Shown piece after piece: positions 1 to 7,333 of a stretch of 14,158 nt of DNA. This DNA comes from Candidatus Njordarchaeota archaeon (GTDB taxonomy: Archaea; Asgardarchaeota; Njordarchaeia; Njordarchaeales; Njordarchaeaceae). The position numbers were made by a program, and so were the translations under genes. How positions within the stretch are numbered: the first letter of the stretch is position 1; every line of letters begins with the position of its first letter. Under the pieces are notes generated by a model. The model did no database searches. It was not told the DNA's origin and saw only the letters and a program-made list of their open reading frames with translations. The stretch is from NCBI GenBank assembly GCA_029856625.1, contig JAHKLG010000023.1, forward strand, positions 1 to 14,158, read 5' to 3'.

Positions 1-1593
1 GGTCTTCTTTTTATCGATACTCCTGGTCATGAGGCTTTTACAAACCTAAGGAGAAGAGGATCATCCGTAGCTGATATTGCAATTTTAGTTGTAGACGTTA
101 GATCTGGTTTCCAGCCTCAGACTTACGAGAGTATTGAACTATTAAAAGCTACAAGGACACCTTTTATTATCGCTGCTAATAAAATAGATAGACTTCCTGG
201 ATGGAAATCCCATCCCGATACTCCTTTTCTTATTTCATATAATAAACAGGATCCTGTAGCTAAGAGATCCCTAGAAGAGGCGCTCGATAAGATGATATTA
301 GCTTTATATGATCTCGGTTTCGAGGCTGATAGATACGATAGAGTTAAGGATTTTAGAAAAACGGTGGCGATAGTTCCAACCAGCGCTAAAACCGGTGAGG
401 GAATAGCAGATCTATTTCTAGTCCTTGTGGGTGTTACTCAGAGATTCATGCAGGATAGATTAAAGCTAACTCTTGGTGAAGCTAAAGGTAGCGTTTTAGA
501 GGTTAGGAGAATACCTGGAGCTGGGACTGTGCTGGATGTAATATTATATGATGGGTCTTTAAGGAGAGGAGATTGGATAGTGATTGGAGGGAAGAGAGGA
601 GTTATAGTTACTAAGGTTAGGGGATTACTGCTACCAAAACCTCTTGATGAGATAAGGGATCCAAGAGATAAATTTGAAAGTGTTGGTGAAGTAACGGCGG
701 CAGCTGGAGTAAGAGTTATTGCTCCTGAATTAGAGGATGCACTAGCAGGCTCGCCTCTATATGCTATTCCGGGAGACATACCCGAGGAAGAAGCTAAAAT
801 GTTAATAGAGAAGTATAAGAGGGCAGTTCTTGAGGATATTGGTGCATTGATTTTCAGAACAGATAGAACAGGGATTATTCTCAAGGCAGATACTCTTGGG
901 TCTCTTGAAGCAATTCTGAGAAAGTTTAGAGAAATGAATGTGCCCGTAGCGATTGCTGATGTAGGAAATGTTGATAAGGAAGACGCTGTTCATGCAACTG
1001 TTGTTAAGGCCAAAGATCCCAAATATGCTGTTATAGTAACCTTTAATGTGGAGATTTTACCCGAGGCTAGGGAGATTCTAGAGAAAGAGGAAATTCCAGT
1101 AATCTCGGATAACGTGATTTATAAGCTCTTTGAAAAATTCAACCAGTACTTATATGAGTATGAGGAAAGGATAAGAAGAGAGATGCTAGAAGCAATAACT
1201 TATCCTGGAAAAATAATGATTCTCCCAGGTTTCGTCTTCAGAAGAAGCAAGCCAGCTATAGTCGGAATCCGTGTTTTAGGTGGTAAAATTAAGCCAAAAT
1301 ATAAGCTAATCAGGGAGGATGGTAAGGAGGTAGGAACTATTCTTCAGATTCAGAGTGAAGGAGAAAGTATTCCAGAAGCATCAGTAGGAATGGAAGTAGC
1401 TATTTCAATAGACAAGGCCGTTGTGGATAGGAACGTGAAAGAGGGCATGATCTTATATGTAGATATTCCAGAACCTGAAGCCAGACTAATTAGTAGGAAA
1501 TTAATAAATTATCTCACACCAGACGCTAGAGAGGTCTTCAGAGAATTCTTAAAGATAAAGAGAAAAACTAAGTACATTACATGGGGTATGTAG
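1..1593 (+). CDS. infB: Translation initiation factor aIF5B (IF-2 family GTPase), 5' end cut off by the window edge
   Basis: GTPase that helps join ribosomal subunits and place initiator tRNA. The reading frame is open from base 1, so the ATG at 292 is internal. 530 residues are visible; the family is usually about 600, so roughly the first 60-80 (including the P-loop) are missing. The visible part begins at switch II, with DTPGHE at residues 6-11 (G3). G4 is NKID at 60-63 and G5 is SAK at 128-130. Domain II (about 150-230), the domain III region and the C-terminal barrel domain IV follow. The insert between G4 and G5 is typical of archaeal and eukaryotic IF5B and absent from bacterial IF2. 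The C-terminus looks complete. The stop lies one base before the next gene, so the two are probably co-transcribed and translationally coupled. No intein or frameshift is seen. Confidence 0.96.
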   Translation, partial: GLLFIDTPGHEAFTNLRRRGSSVADIAILVVDVRSGFQPQTYESIELLKATRTPFIIAANKIDRLPGWKSHPDTPFLISYNKQDPVAKRSLEEALDKMILALYDLGFEADRYDRVKDFRKTVAIVPTSAKTGEGIADLFLVLVGVTQRFMQDRLKLTLGEAKGSVLEVRRIPGAGTVLDVILYDGSLRRGDWIVIGGKRGVIVTKVRGLLLPKPLDEIRDPRDKFESVGEVTAAAGVRVIAPELEDALAGSPLYAIPGDIPEEEAKMLIEKYKRAVLEDIGALIFRTDRTGIILKADTLGSLEAILRKFREMNVPVAIADVGNVDKEDAVHATVVKAKDPKYAVIVTFNVEILPEAREILEKEEIPVISDNVIYKLFEKFNQYLYEYEERIRREMLEAITYPGKIMILPGFVFRRSKPAIVGIRVLGGKIKPKYKLIREDGKEVGTILQIQSEGESIPEASVGMEVAISIDKAVVDRNVKEGMILYVDIPEPEARLISRKLINYLTPDAREVFREFLKIKRKTKYITWGM

Positions 1594-1594
1594 C

Positions 1595-3136
1595 ATGGGC
1601 GTAGCATCGAAGGGAAAAACGCTGGAAAAGAGATTATACCAAGCAAGGATAATAGCAACAATAATCCATGCATATAAAACGGGGCGCAATATCCTTGTTG
1701 AGCTGGATGCTGGGATGGGAAAGAGGATAATATCTTATCTCTTAAGCAAACATTTGAAAGAGGAAAGAATTTTGATAATAACTCCTTCTCAAGCCTCCCT
1801 TAGAGATACTGTAAATACTTTTTTAGAGCTCTATAAAATAGAAGGAGTGAAAAAGGATGAAATAGGTTGGATAAGTGCTGGTACGCCTAGTTTCAAGAGA
1901 AGAAGGATATTAGAAGAGAAAAGAATCGTGATTGCTACTCCTATCTCACTAGCTAATGTCCTAAGGAGATACCCGAATCTGATAAATAATTTTCAACTAG
2001 TAATCATTAATGAGGTGGATAAAGCTGTCAGAAGAGTTTCTGAAGAGACAGAAGAGAGTGAAGAAGCAATCCTAATGAGTGCTAAAACTTATTCCCCTGA
2101 CAGAATCAAAGCTCTTAGAAAACTTAGATTAACATATCCATGGAATGAATTGTGTAAACTTTTTCCAAAAAACGCATGCATAATAGGAATGAGCGGTACT
2201 CTAAGAGATTTTCATGCAGTAAAGACGAAGGAAGGAATTGTTTTTAAGCCAGAAATAGACACAATAATTGAGAGCTTATTCCCAAAGGATAAGGAGCTGG
2301 ACATTATTACTATGGATGATCTAATCAGAAGAACGGATGCAGGGATATACATAATTAGAAACCTAACAGTAATTAGGAGAGTTAAAGTAGAGGACGAAAA
2401 GGTCGAGAAGATTCTAAATTCTCTTTCTGAAGAAATAGAAGAGACTGCTGAAAAAATAATGACCAAATATAAAGAATTATTCCCAGAGAAGGATATAGAA
2501 AGGATCGAGAAAGCGATTCCCGTTCTTCCAGAGAGTAGTCCTCTAAGATACAAGCTCATGCGATTAGCTCTTGTAAGGAAATTTGTCGAAGCCAGTATTC
2601 CAGACCATTATAAGAGATTTCTATTAAGAAGTGGAACTAAGAGAATCATTGAGAGGAGAACTGGTGAAAAGATCCAGGATTTGATTCCTAATGAATCTAG
2701 TAAGGTTAATGTTCTCATAGAGATTGCAAAGAACTGGATTGAGCGTGGAGAGAAAGTGGTCATATTGACGTCTTATATCAGAGTTGCTAAGAGAATTCGA
2801 GAGAAATTAGTTAAAGCTGGACTAGAGAACATCTACTTAATAACCGGCAGAACGATCAATAAGGGAGCTATTTTGTCAAAGTTCAAAAGTGATGAAAAAC
2901 CTGGTATTCTTATTCTCACCCCTGTAGGAGAGAGAGATATCGATCTCTCCGATGTAGGAATAATCATTATTCATGATGTTATAAGCACAGTAAAGACGAT
3001 GTATCAAAGAATAAAGAGGGGAAGGAGATGTTTTGTGATTATACTACATTACGGTGGGCATGAAGAGAAGAAAGTTCTCAAACTACTAGAGAGAATGCAG
3101 AAGAAGTATCCGTGGTCAATAAGAATTGAGAACTAA
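1595..3136 (+). CDS. Hef/ERCC4-family superfamily 2 helicase-like protein with degenerate ATPase motifs
   Basis: 513-residue protein with two RecA-like halves in the order of Hef/MPH1 helicases. Motif I is DAGMGKR (38-44), where GK[ST] has become GKR. Motif Ia is near TPSQ (63-66) and Ib is near IATP (113-116). Motif II reads NEVD (139-142) where DEAH or a close variant is expected. Motif III is about MSGT (199-202). A charged, helical middle follows, then motif IV-like VVILTSY, motif V-like ERDIDLSDV, and motif VI as QRIKRGRR (471-478), compared with QRxGRxGR. There is no C-terminal ERCC4 nuclease. Lys43, Glu140 and the motif VI arginines remain, but the Walker A Thr and the first motif II Asp are gone. 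Weak or absent ATP hydrolysis is therefore an inference. The frame is intact and long, which argues against a pseudogene. The ATG sits one base after the aIF5B stop, with GGGGT seven bases upstream. A role in repair or fork processing, or as a structural nucleic-acid binder, is possible. Confidence 0.75.
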   Translation: MGVASKGKTLEKRLYQARIIATIIHAYKTGRNILVELDAGMGKRIISYLLSKHLKEERILIITPSQASLRDTVNTFLELYKIEGVKKDEIGWISAGTPSFKRRRILEEKRIVIATPISLANVLRRYPNLINNFQLVIINEVDKAVRRVSEETEESEEAILMSAKTYSPDRIKALRKLRLTYPWNELCKLFPKNACIIGMSGTLRDFHAVKTKEGIVFKPEIDTIIESLFPKDKELDIITMDDLIRRTDAGIYIIRNLTVIRRVKVEDEKVEKILNSLSEEIEETAEKIMTKYKELFPEKDIERIEKAIPVLPESSPLRYKLMRLALVRKFVEASIPDHYKRFLLRSGTKRIIERRTGEKIQDLIPNESSKVNVLIEIAKNWIERGEKVVILTSYIRVAKRIREKLVKAGLENIYLITGRTINKGAILSKFKSDEKPGILILTPVGERDIDLSDVGIIIIHDVISTVKTMYQRIKRGRRCFVIILHYGGHEEKKVLKLLERMQKKYPWSIRIEN

Positions 3137-3144
3137 GGTAAAAT

Positions 3145-3219
3145 TGGTGGACGGGGCGGGATTTGAACCCGCGGCCTCCGGCTTGCCATGCCGGCGCTCT
3201 ACCACTGAGCTACCCGTCC
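3145..3219 (-). tRNA. tRNA-Ala, anticodon GGC, with encoded CCA
   Basis: On the minus strand the cloverleaf folds completely. The acceptor is GGACGGG/CCCGTCC, followed by T8 A9. The D arm is GCTC-AGTGGTA-GAGC, then G26. The anticodon stem is CCGGC/GCCGG with loop ATGGCAA, giving T33 and anticodon GGC. A five-base variable region follows, then T stem GCGGG/CCCGC with loop TTCAAAT, discriminator A73 and an encoded CCA at 3147-3145. There is no intron. Anticodon GGC reads GCC/GCU, hence alanine. The acceptor has A3:U70 instead of the alanine identity pair G3:U70. The anticodon and T stems are all G:C, which suits a thermophile. A short T4 tract follows the 3' end, only eight bases from the stop codon of the convergent helicase gene. 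Confidence 0.95.
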
Positions 3220-3262
3220 AGCGGGGTTCCTCTAGTAGATATGATAATAGAGTCTTCTTATT

Positions 3263-3272
3263 GTTTAAAAAA
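3263..3272 (-). promoter_or_regulatory. Probable TATA box for tRNA-Ala
   Basis: On the minus strand this reads TTTTTTAAAC. It lies about 48 bases upstream of tRNA position 1, which leaves room for a start about 25 bases downstream and a short 5' leader removed by RNase P. Called from sequence and spacing only. Confidence 0.4.
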
Positions 3273-3310
3273 GTTATCTTATGAAATATAATGTCAACTT
3301 CTTTTCTAAC

Positions 3311-4390
3311 CTAATTAACTACTAGGAACAAGGGAATAGAAAGCATTTGAATCATTGGATTCATTTTATCGATGAGTTGTATCATGTAGAGCCCTAACAT
3401 CTCTAATTCTCCAGTTTTACACGAGAATGGTATTGGTAATAGGAAAGCTACCCTACCTTTTTCCATCTCCCTAGTGAAATTCATTAGCGTTCTTCGGGGA
3501 AAACCTATTGGCAATATTAATGTAAATCCCTCCGAAGACGATCTCTCCACAGCTATTTCAGAGAGTTTTCTTATTCTCTTCTCGCAGATCAATGCTTCAT
3601 ATACTTGAGTTTCTCCTTCTTTTTTCACGAACAAGAGATAAGATAACTTGTATACACTATGGGGATTGAAAAATAGCGACTCGAATGCGGAGGCGAGATC
3701 CTTGATGCTGTGGGGGAAGGATATCCTATAATATCCTATAGGAATTTCCTTCAATTTGGTTAGTAAGCCGCGTAAGAGACCTTCTTCGGAAGCATTGAAT
3801 ATTTTTGGCGCTTTAAAGCTGAGGCCGTTTTTTAAGGAGTACTCTATAGTATTTTCCATCATAATAACATTATCAATACCTAAGAGAGGGGCGAATGAGA
3901 TGAAATGCTTTATAGTTTCTTCCATGTTTCTAATATCAAAACGTGGTCTGATCAGGAATCCTCTCCTCCAGATGACTCTTCTGGGGTTTTCACGAATTAA
4001 TCGTAGCTCTAATTCATTAAGCATCTCTACCCTGAATTGATAAGTAGACGTGAGAGATATCGCTGTTAATACCATAGTTGGTACTCGTTTAGGTATCTCA
4101 AGCAATAATTCCTCCTCATTTGATTGATCAAAAGTTATCTCCTTCCTTTTAACCACACGATCGTCGAGTAATGTTTCTTTATGCACCCTTAAATTCTTCT
4201 TAGTAATTCTAGCTATTTGTCTAAGGGACGCTTCGAATGCAATCGTCTCTCTCAAATTCCCAATTCTAGCTTTAATTCTTCTTCTTTCGGGATTTTCTTT
4301 TTCGTCTTCATAGAAATTTAACGCAATAATCAGCTCTTTAAGGGTATATGACTCAAGCTGAATACCTACTCTGATAGGATTCTCGATCAT
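3311..4390 (-). CDS. Uncharacterised 359-residue archaeal protein
   Basis: I do not recognise this family. An in-frame GTG at 4399 lies inside the ribosome site. The ATG at 4390 has AGGTGG (4401-4396) five bases upstream and is preferred; the protein then begins MIENPIRVG. It is soluble-looking, rich in charged residues and Leu/Ile, with no signal peptide or clear membrane span. The N-terminal third (about 20-75) is strongly basic and helical, including RRRIKARIGNLRE. A second basic cluster, RENPRRVIWRR, lies about residues 131-141. The C-terminus is hydrophobic (PMIQMLSIPLFLVVN). No Walker, zinc-finger or nuclease motif is visible. It is the only long protein gene on this strand in the window, between a tRNA gene and the divergent lipid operon. 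Codon choice resembles its neighbours, so recent transfer is not indicated. Confidence 0.75.
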   Translation of the reverse strand: MIENPIRVGIQLESYTLKELIIALNFYEDEKENPERRRIKARIGNLRETIAFEASLRQIARITKKNLRVHKETLLDDRVVKRKEITFDQSNEEELLLEIPKRVPTMVLTAISLTSTYQFRVEMLNELELRLIRENPRRVIWRRGFLIRPRFDIRNMEETIKHFISFAPLLGIDNVIMMENTIEYSLKNGLSFKAPKIFNASEEGLLRGLLTKLKEIPIGYYRISFPHSIKDLASAFESLFFNPHSVYKLSYLLFVKKEGETQVYEALICEKRIRKLSEIAVERSSSEGFTLILPIGFPRRTLMNFTREMEKGRVAFLLPIPFSCKTGELEMLGLYMIQLIDKMNPMIQMLSIPLFLVVN

Positions 4391-4395
4391 ATTTT

Positions 4396-4401
4396 CCACC
4401 T
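4396..4401 (-). promoter_or_regulatory. Ribosome binding site AGGTGG that sets the start at 4390
   Basis: AGGTGG lies five bases before the ATG at 4390. The competing upstream GTG is part of this site and has no ribosome site of its own. Confidence 0.7.
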
Positions 4402-4422
4402 AAAAGTAAGGATTATATTCCT

Positions 4423-4433
4423 CATTATTTAAG
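4423..4433. promoter_or_regulatory. TATA-like element in the divergent promoter region, possibly serving both directions
   Basis: The only strong A/T motif in the 73 bases between the minus-strand gene and GGGP synthase is CATTATTTAAG. Its complement reads CTTAAATAATG. From its centre, a start about 25 bases away falls just before the ribosome sites in both directions (about 4403 on minus, about 4453 on plus), so it could work both ways. Inference from spacing. Confidence 0.4.
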
Positions 4434-4463
4434 ATACATCAAGAATACACCGAGGTATTTCGC

Positions 4464-5249
4464 GTGAAGCAAAGCGGAAAAGTATCAAAATACTTGCTAG
4501 ATCTTTTTGAGGAAGTTGGATTTGCCCATCTATCTCTGGTCGATCCTGATCCATTTAAGATCAGTTTAGAGAATTTTTCAGCATTAATAAAAGCTCTAGA
4601 TGAGGGCGGTACCTCCGGATTTATGGTGGGTGGATCAACAGCATTTGATAAGGAATTCTTAGATGCGGTTATTGATATCATAAAATCAGTGTCAGAGAAA
4701 CCAGTTATCCTTTTTCCAGGAAATATAGCAGGAGTATCTAAGAAGGCGGATGCTATATTTTTCCTCTCCCCCCTAAACTCCACAAATGCATATTACATAG
4801 TTAGAGCTCAAGCTATTGCAGCGCCATTAATAAAGAAATGGGGTCTTGAAGCAATTTCATTAGCTTATCTTCTATTTGAGCCAGGAGGTACCGCAGCCTA
4901 TGTATGTGAAGCACAACCTATCCCGAGGAATAAACCGGAGATAGCTATAGCGTTTGCTACGGCTGCGGAATTATTTCGGTTTGATATGGTTTATTTGGAA
5001 GGGGGATCAGGAGCGCCCGAACCGATCCCAGCAAAGGTTGTGGCTGCCGTATCAAAATTTGTTGATATCCCGGTAATAGTTGGTGGGGGTATTAGGACAC
5101 CAGAGCAAGCAGCGATGATGATAAAGGCGGGGGCAAAAGTAGTTGTTCAGGGAACTAAGTATGAGGAGTATTTAGTCAGGGGAGAAATGGATAAGATCAA
5201 GAATAGTGTTAAAGCTACAATAGATGCGATGAGAAGCATTAAGCGGTAA
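4464..5249 (+). CDS. Geranylgeranylglyceryl phosphate synthase (GGGPS)
   Basis: Joins geranylgeranyl diphosphate to sn-glycerol-1-phosphate, the first ether bond and committed step of archaeal lipids. The protein is a 261-residue TIM barrel. Visible landmarks are LVDPDPFK (25-32), the glycine-rich GGTSGFMVGGS, LFPGN, YLEGGSGAPEPIP and the late phosphate-binding GGGIRTPEQA, followed by KVVVQGT. Length and motifs fit the larger GGGPS type of many archaea rather than bacterial PcrB. The start is GTG with GAGGT seven bases upstream. It is the first gene of the lipid block; the UbiA homologue that takes its product begins 14 bases downstream, so the two consecutive steps are probably co-transcribed. 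The protein should be Mg2+-dependent and act at the membrane surface. Nothing looks broken. Confidence 0.95.
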   Translation: MKQSGKVSKYLLDLFEEVGFAHLSLVDPDPFKISLENFSALIKALDEGGTSGFMVGGSTAFDKEFLDAVIDIIKSVSEKPVILFPGNIAGVSKKADAIFFLSPLNSTNAYYIVRAQAIAAPLIKKWGLEAISLAYLLFEPGGTAAYVCEAQPIPRNKPEIAIAFATAAELFRFDMVYLEGGSGAPEPIPAKVVAAVSKFVDIPVIVGGGIRTPEQAAMMIKAGAKVVVQGTKYEEYLVRGEMDKIKNSVKATIDAMRSIKR

Positions 5250-5262
5250 TGGGGCGGGGGAT

Positions 5263-6132
5263 ATGAAAATTTCTGCAGTTCCAGAGCTTCTCAGAATACA
5301 TAATGCAATATTTGGATCACTAACAATTTTAATAAGCGGATTCTTATTCACGAGGGATCCATGGATATTAGGATGGGGAGTGCTAGCGTATGTAGCGTTA
5401 GCATCAGCTGGTAACGTAATAAACGACATTTACGATATAGAAGTAGACAAGATTAACAAGCCTCATCGTCCCTTACCTAGTGGCGCAATTTCACTAAAGG
5501 AGGCAAAAATCATCTATGTGATCCTAGTTGCGATCGGTTTAGGAGCATCAATTGTTTCCTCAATACTAGTGAAAAATCCACTTCCTTTCATAATTGCGGC
5601 GATATTCGCTGGAATAGGAGTTCTTTATTCAGCTAGGCTAAAGATTCTGGGATTCATCGGAAATATAACTGTAGGATGCTCGTTCTCGATAGGATACATC
5701 TATGGATGGATAATAACGGGAATGGTCATGAATCTGCCGCGAATAATAACAATCCTCTTATTCTTCACGGTATCAACAACCCTCCTAGTAGCTAGAGAGA
5801 TAATTAAGGGAATAGAAGATATAAGAGGAGACGCACTTCGAAACGTTAGGACTCTCGCGAGAACCAGGGGAGTGCCTTTTGCATCGAAGGTAGCCGCGAT
5901 ATTCCTAATATTAGCAATCGTTTCCTTCACCGCGCTACCCTTCATCAAGGTTATATCGCCAATATTCATACCATTTATGATAGCTGGGGATATAGCGGCT
6001 TTTTCCTCACTAGTATATACATTAAAGGGAGAAGCTGGGGCATCTAGAGCCAGTTTTTACGCAAAAGTGGGCGCATTCATAGGTTTAGTAGGTTTTCTTG
6101 TGGGGGTAATTCCTGTTCCCATCTATGAATAA
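5263..6132 (+). CDS. Digeranylgeranylglyceryl phosphate (DGGGP) synthase, UbiA prenyltransferase
   Basis: Integral membrane prenyltransferase that adds the second geranylgeranyl chain to GGGP, forming the archaeol backbone. The 289-residue protein has about eight to nine hydrophobic helices. It has both metal-binding Asp motifs of the UbiA superfamily: NDIYDIEVD (54-62) and EDIRGD (185-190). The position directly after GGGPS makes DGGGP the expected product; other UbiA enzymes (heme O, menaquinone) are less likely in this context. The start ATG is preceded by an unusually G-rich ribosome site, GGGGCGGGGG, at 5250-5259. The stop is followed by T-rich sequence that probably ends this two-gene transcript. 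No frame damage is seen. Confidence 0.93.
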   Translation: MKISAVPELLRIHNAIFGSLTILISGFLFTRDPWILGWGVLAYVALASAGNVINDIYDIEVDKINKPHRPLPSGAISLKEAKIIYVILVAIGLGASIVSSILVKNPLPFIIAAIFAGIGVLYSARLKILGFIGNITVGCSFSIGYIYGWIITGMVMNLPRIITILLFFTVSTTLLVAREIIKGIEDIRGDALRNVRTLARTRGVPFASKVAAIFLILAIVSFTALPFIKVISPIFIPFMIAGDIAAFSSLVYTLKGEAGASRASFYAKVGAFIGLVGFLVGVIPVPIYE

Positions 6133-6159
6133 ATTTTTTAACCCCTTTTCTCTTTTTTC
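6133..6159 (+). terminator. T-rich transcription terminator after the UbiA gene
   Basis: Immediately after the stop there are T runs of six, four and six, separated by ACCCC and CTC. There is no stem-loop, as is usual for archaeal U-tract termination. It suggests that HMG-CoA synthase starts a new transcript. Confidence 0.5.
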
Positions 6160-6245
6160 GATAAGAATGCCTAATGTGCGCTTGCGTTTCTGTTGTGGAA
6201 TCTTTTGAACATTTCTGTATTGCATACTGGTGGGGACATGGTGGA

Positions 6246-7328
6246 ATGCCTAACAAAATAATGGTACCAAATAGGAAAGTGGGAATCGAAGGTTGGGGCG
6301 CATATATCCCGATATATAGGGTAAAGAATGAGGAAATTGCCCGAATGTGGAAAGGCGGATTAGTTGATAGAAATGGGAATTTCAAAGGGCCTATTATTGA
6401 GAAATCGGTAATAAATCTAGATGAGGACACTGTTACGATGGCCATAGAAGCGGCTAAGAATGCGTTAAAGAGAGCTGGAATAAATCCTAAACTGTTAAGA
6501 ACTATCCTCGTTGGCACTGAATCAAATCCCTATGCTGTAAAAACTATTGGTGCCACAATAGCCAGGGCGATTGGAGCTGGAGAGGATATTTTAGCAGCAA
6601 CATACGAGTTTGCATGTAAGGCTGGAACAGAAGCCTTAGAGACGGTAATAGGACTCGTGGGTAGCAGAATGATAGAGTATGGTTTAGCTATAGGAGCGGA
6701 CACGGCTCAGGGAAGACCTGCTGATGAGTTAGAATATACGGCAGCTTGTGGCGCGGTTGCGTACATTTTAGGTCCTTTCAATAGGGAGACGTCCGTTGCT
6801 TACATAGAGGCCTCCTATTCCTATGTATCTGACACTCCTGATTTCTGGAGAAGGAGTGGTGAAAAATACCCACGACATTTCTATCGCTTTACGGGTGAAC
6901 CAGCGTACTTTAAGCACATCATTAATGCAGCGAAGGGCTTAATGGAGGAGCTTGGCTATACTCCCAACGATTTTGATTATGCAGTCTTTCATCAACCTAA
7001 TTATAAGTTTCCTTTAGTAGTAGCTAAGAGACTAGGATTTCCGATGGAGAAGGTTAAACATGGTATTGTAGTTAATATGATTGGAAATACTTATGCTGCT
7101 TCGGCATTAATGGGTCTTGCGGCCACATTGGATGTTGCAAAGCCAGAAAGCAGAATACTTGTGGTTTCATATGGTTCTGGTAGTGGCAGTGATGCTTTCA
7201 GCATCGTTGTTAATGATGCTATAGAGGGAAAGAGAGATAAGGCACCAAAAGTGTGGGATCTAATCAATAGAAAGAAGTATGTGGATTATGCATTATACGC
7301 TAGGTTGCGGCGCAAAATTATGAGGTGA
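6246..7328 (+). CDS. Hydroxymethylglutaryl-CoA synthase, archaeal type
   Basis: Condenses acetyl-CoA and acetoacetyl-CoA to HMG-CoA, feeding the mevalonate pathway. The thiolase fold is complete: Glu in GTESNPYA (E92), nucleophile Cys124 in EFACKAGT, His249 in VFHQPNYKFP, and the late GNTYAASALMGL and SYGSGSGSDAF loops. The frame is open back to an ATG at 6174. Those 24 extra residues are Cys/Trp-rich and unlike the family, which normally begins just before VGIxGYGAYIP. I use ATG 6246 (360 residues), with GGTGGGG ten bases upstream; ATG 6261 is also possible. In many archaea this gene is followed by acetyl-CoA acetyltransferase and a DUF35 OB-fold protein that form a complex with it. Here the next gene is IPP isomerase, whose frame overlaps or abuts the stop. 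Confidence 0.94.
   Translation: MPNKIMVPNRKVGIEGWGAYIPIYRVKNEEIARMWKGGLVDRNGNFKGPIIEKSVINLDEDTVTMAIEAAKNALKRAGINPKLLRTILVGTESNPYAVKTIGATIARAIGAGEDILAATYEFACKAGTEALETVIGLVGSRMIEYGLAIGADTAQGRPADELEYTAACGAVAYILGPFNRETSVAYIEASYSYVSDTPDFWRRSGEKYPRHFYRFTGEPAYFKHIINAAKGLMEELGYTPNDFDYAVFHQPNYKFPLVVAKRLGFPMEKVKHGIVVNMIGNTYAASALMGLAATLDVAKPESRILVVSYGSGSGSDAFSIVVNDAIEGKRDKAPKVWDLINRKKYVDYALYARLRRKIMR
7322..7327 (+). promoter_or_regulatory. Ribosome binding site for IPP isomerase, overlapping the HMG-CoA synthase stop
   Basis: GAGGTG lies six bases before TTG 7334, and its last bases are part of the upstream TGA stop (7326-7328). This ties translation of the two genes together. A GTG start at 7325 would lie within the site itself. 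Confidence 0.5.
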
Positions 7329-7333
7329 AAATT

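Noticed and set aside
3145..3219. Plus-strand reading of the tRNA as tRNA-Gly(GCC)
   Set aside because: The plus strand shows TTGCCAT in the loop, but T8/A9, the T loop and CCA are in the correct places only on the minus strand.
3120..4400. tRNA-linked integrated element carrying the unknown gene
   Set aside because: No second copy of the tRNA 3' end, no integrase and no shift in base composition were found. The unknown gene is also on the 5' side of the tRNA.
6174..6245. N-terminal extension of HMG-CoA synthase from ATG 6174
   Set aside because: The 24 residues are Cys/Trp-rich, unlike the family, lack a ribosome site, and follow closely after a T-rich terminator.
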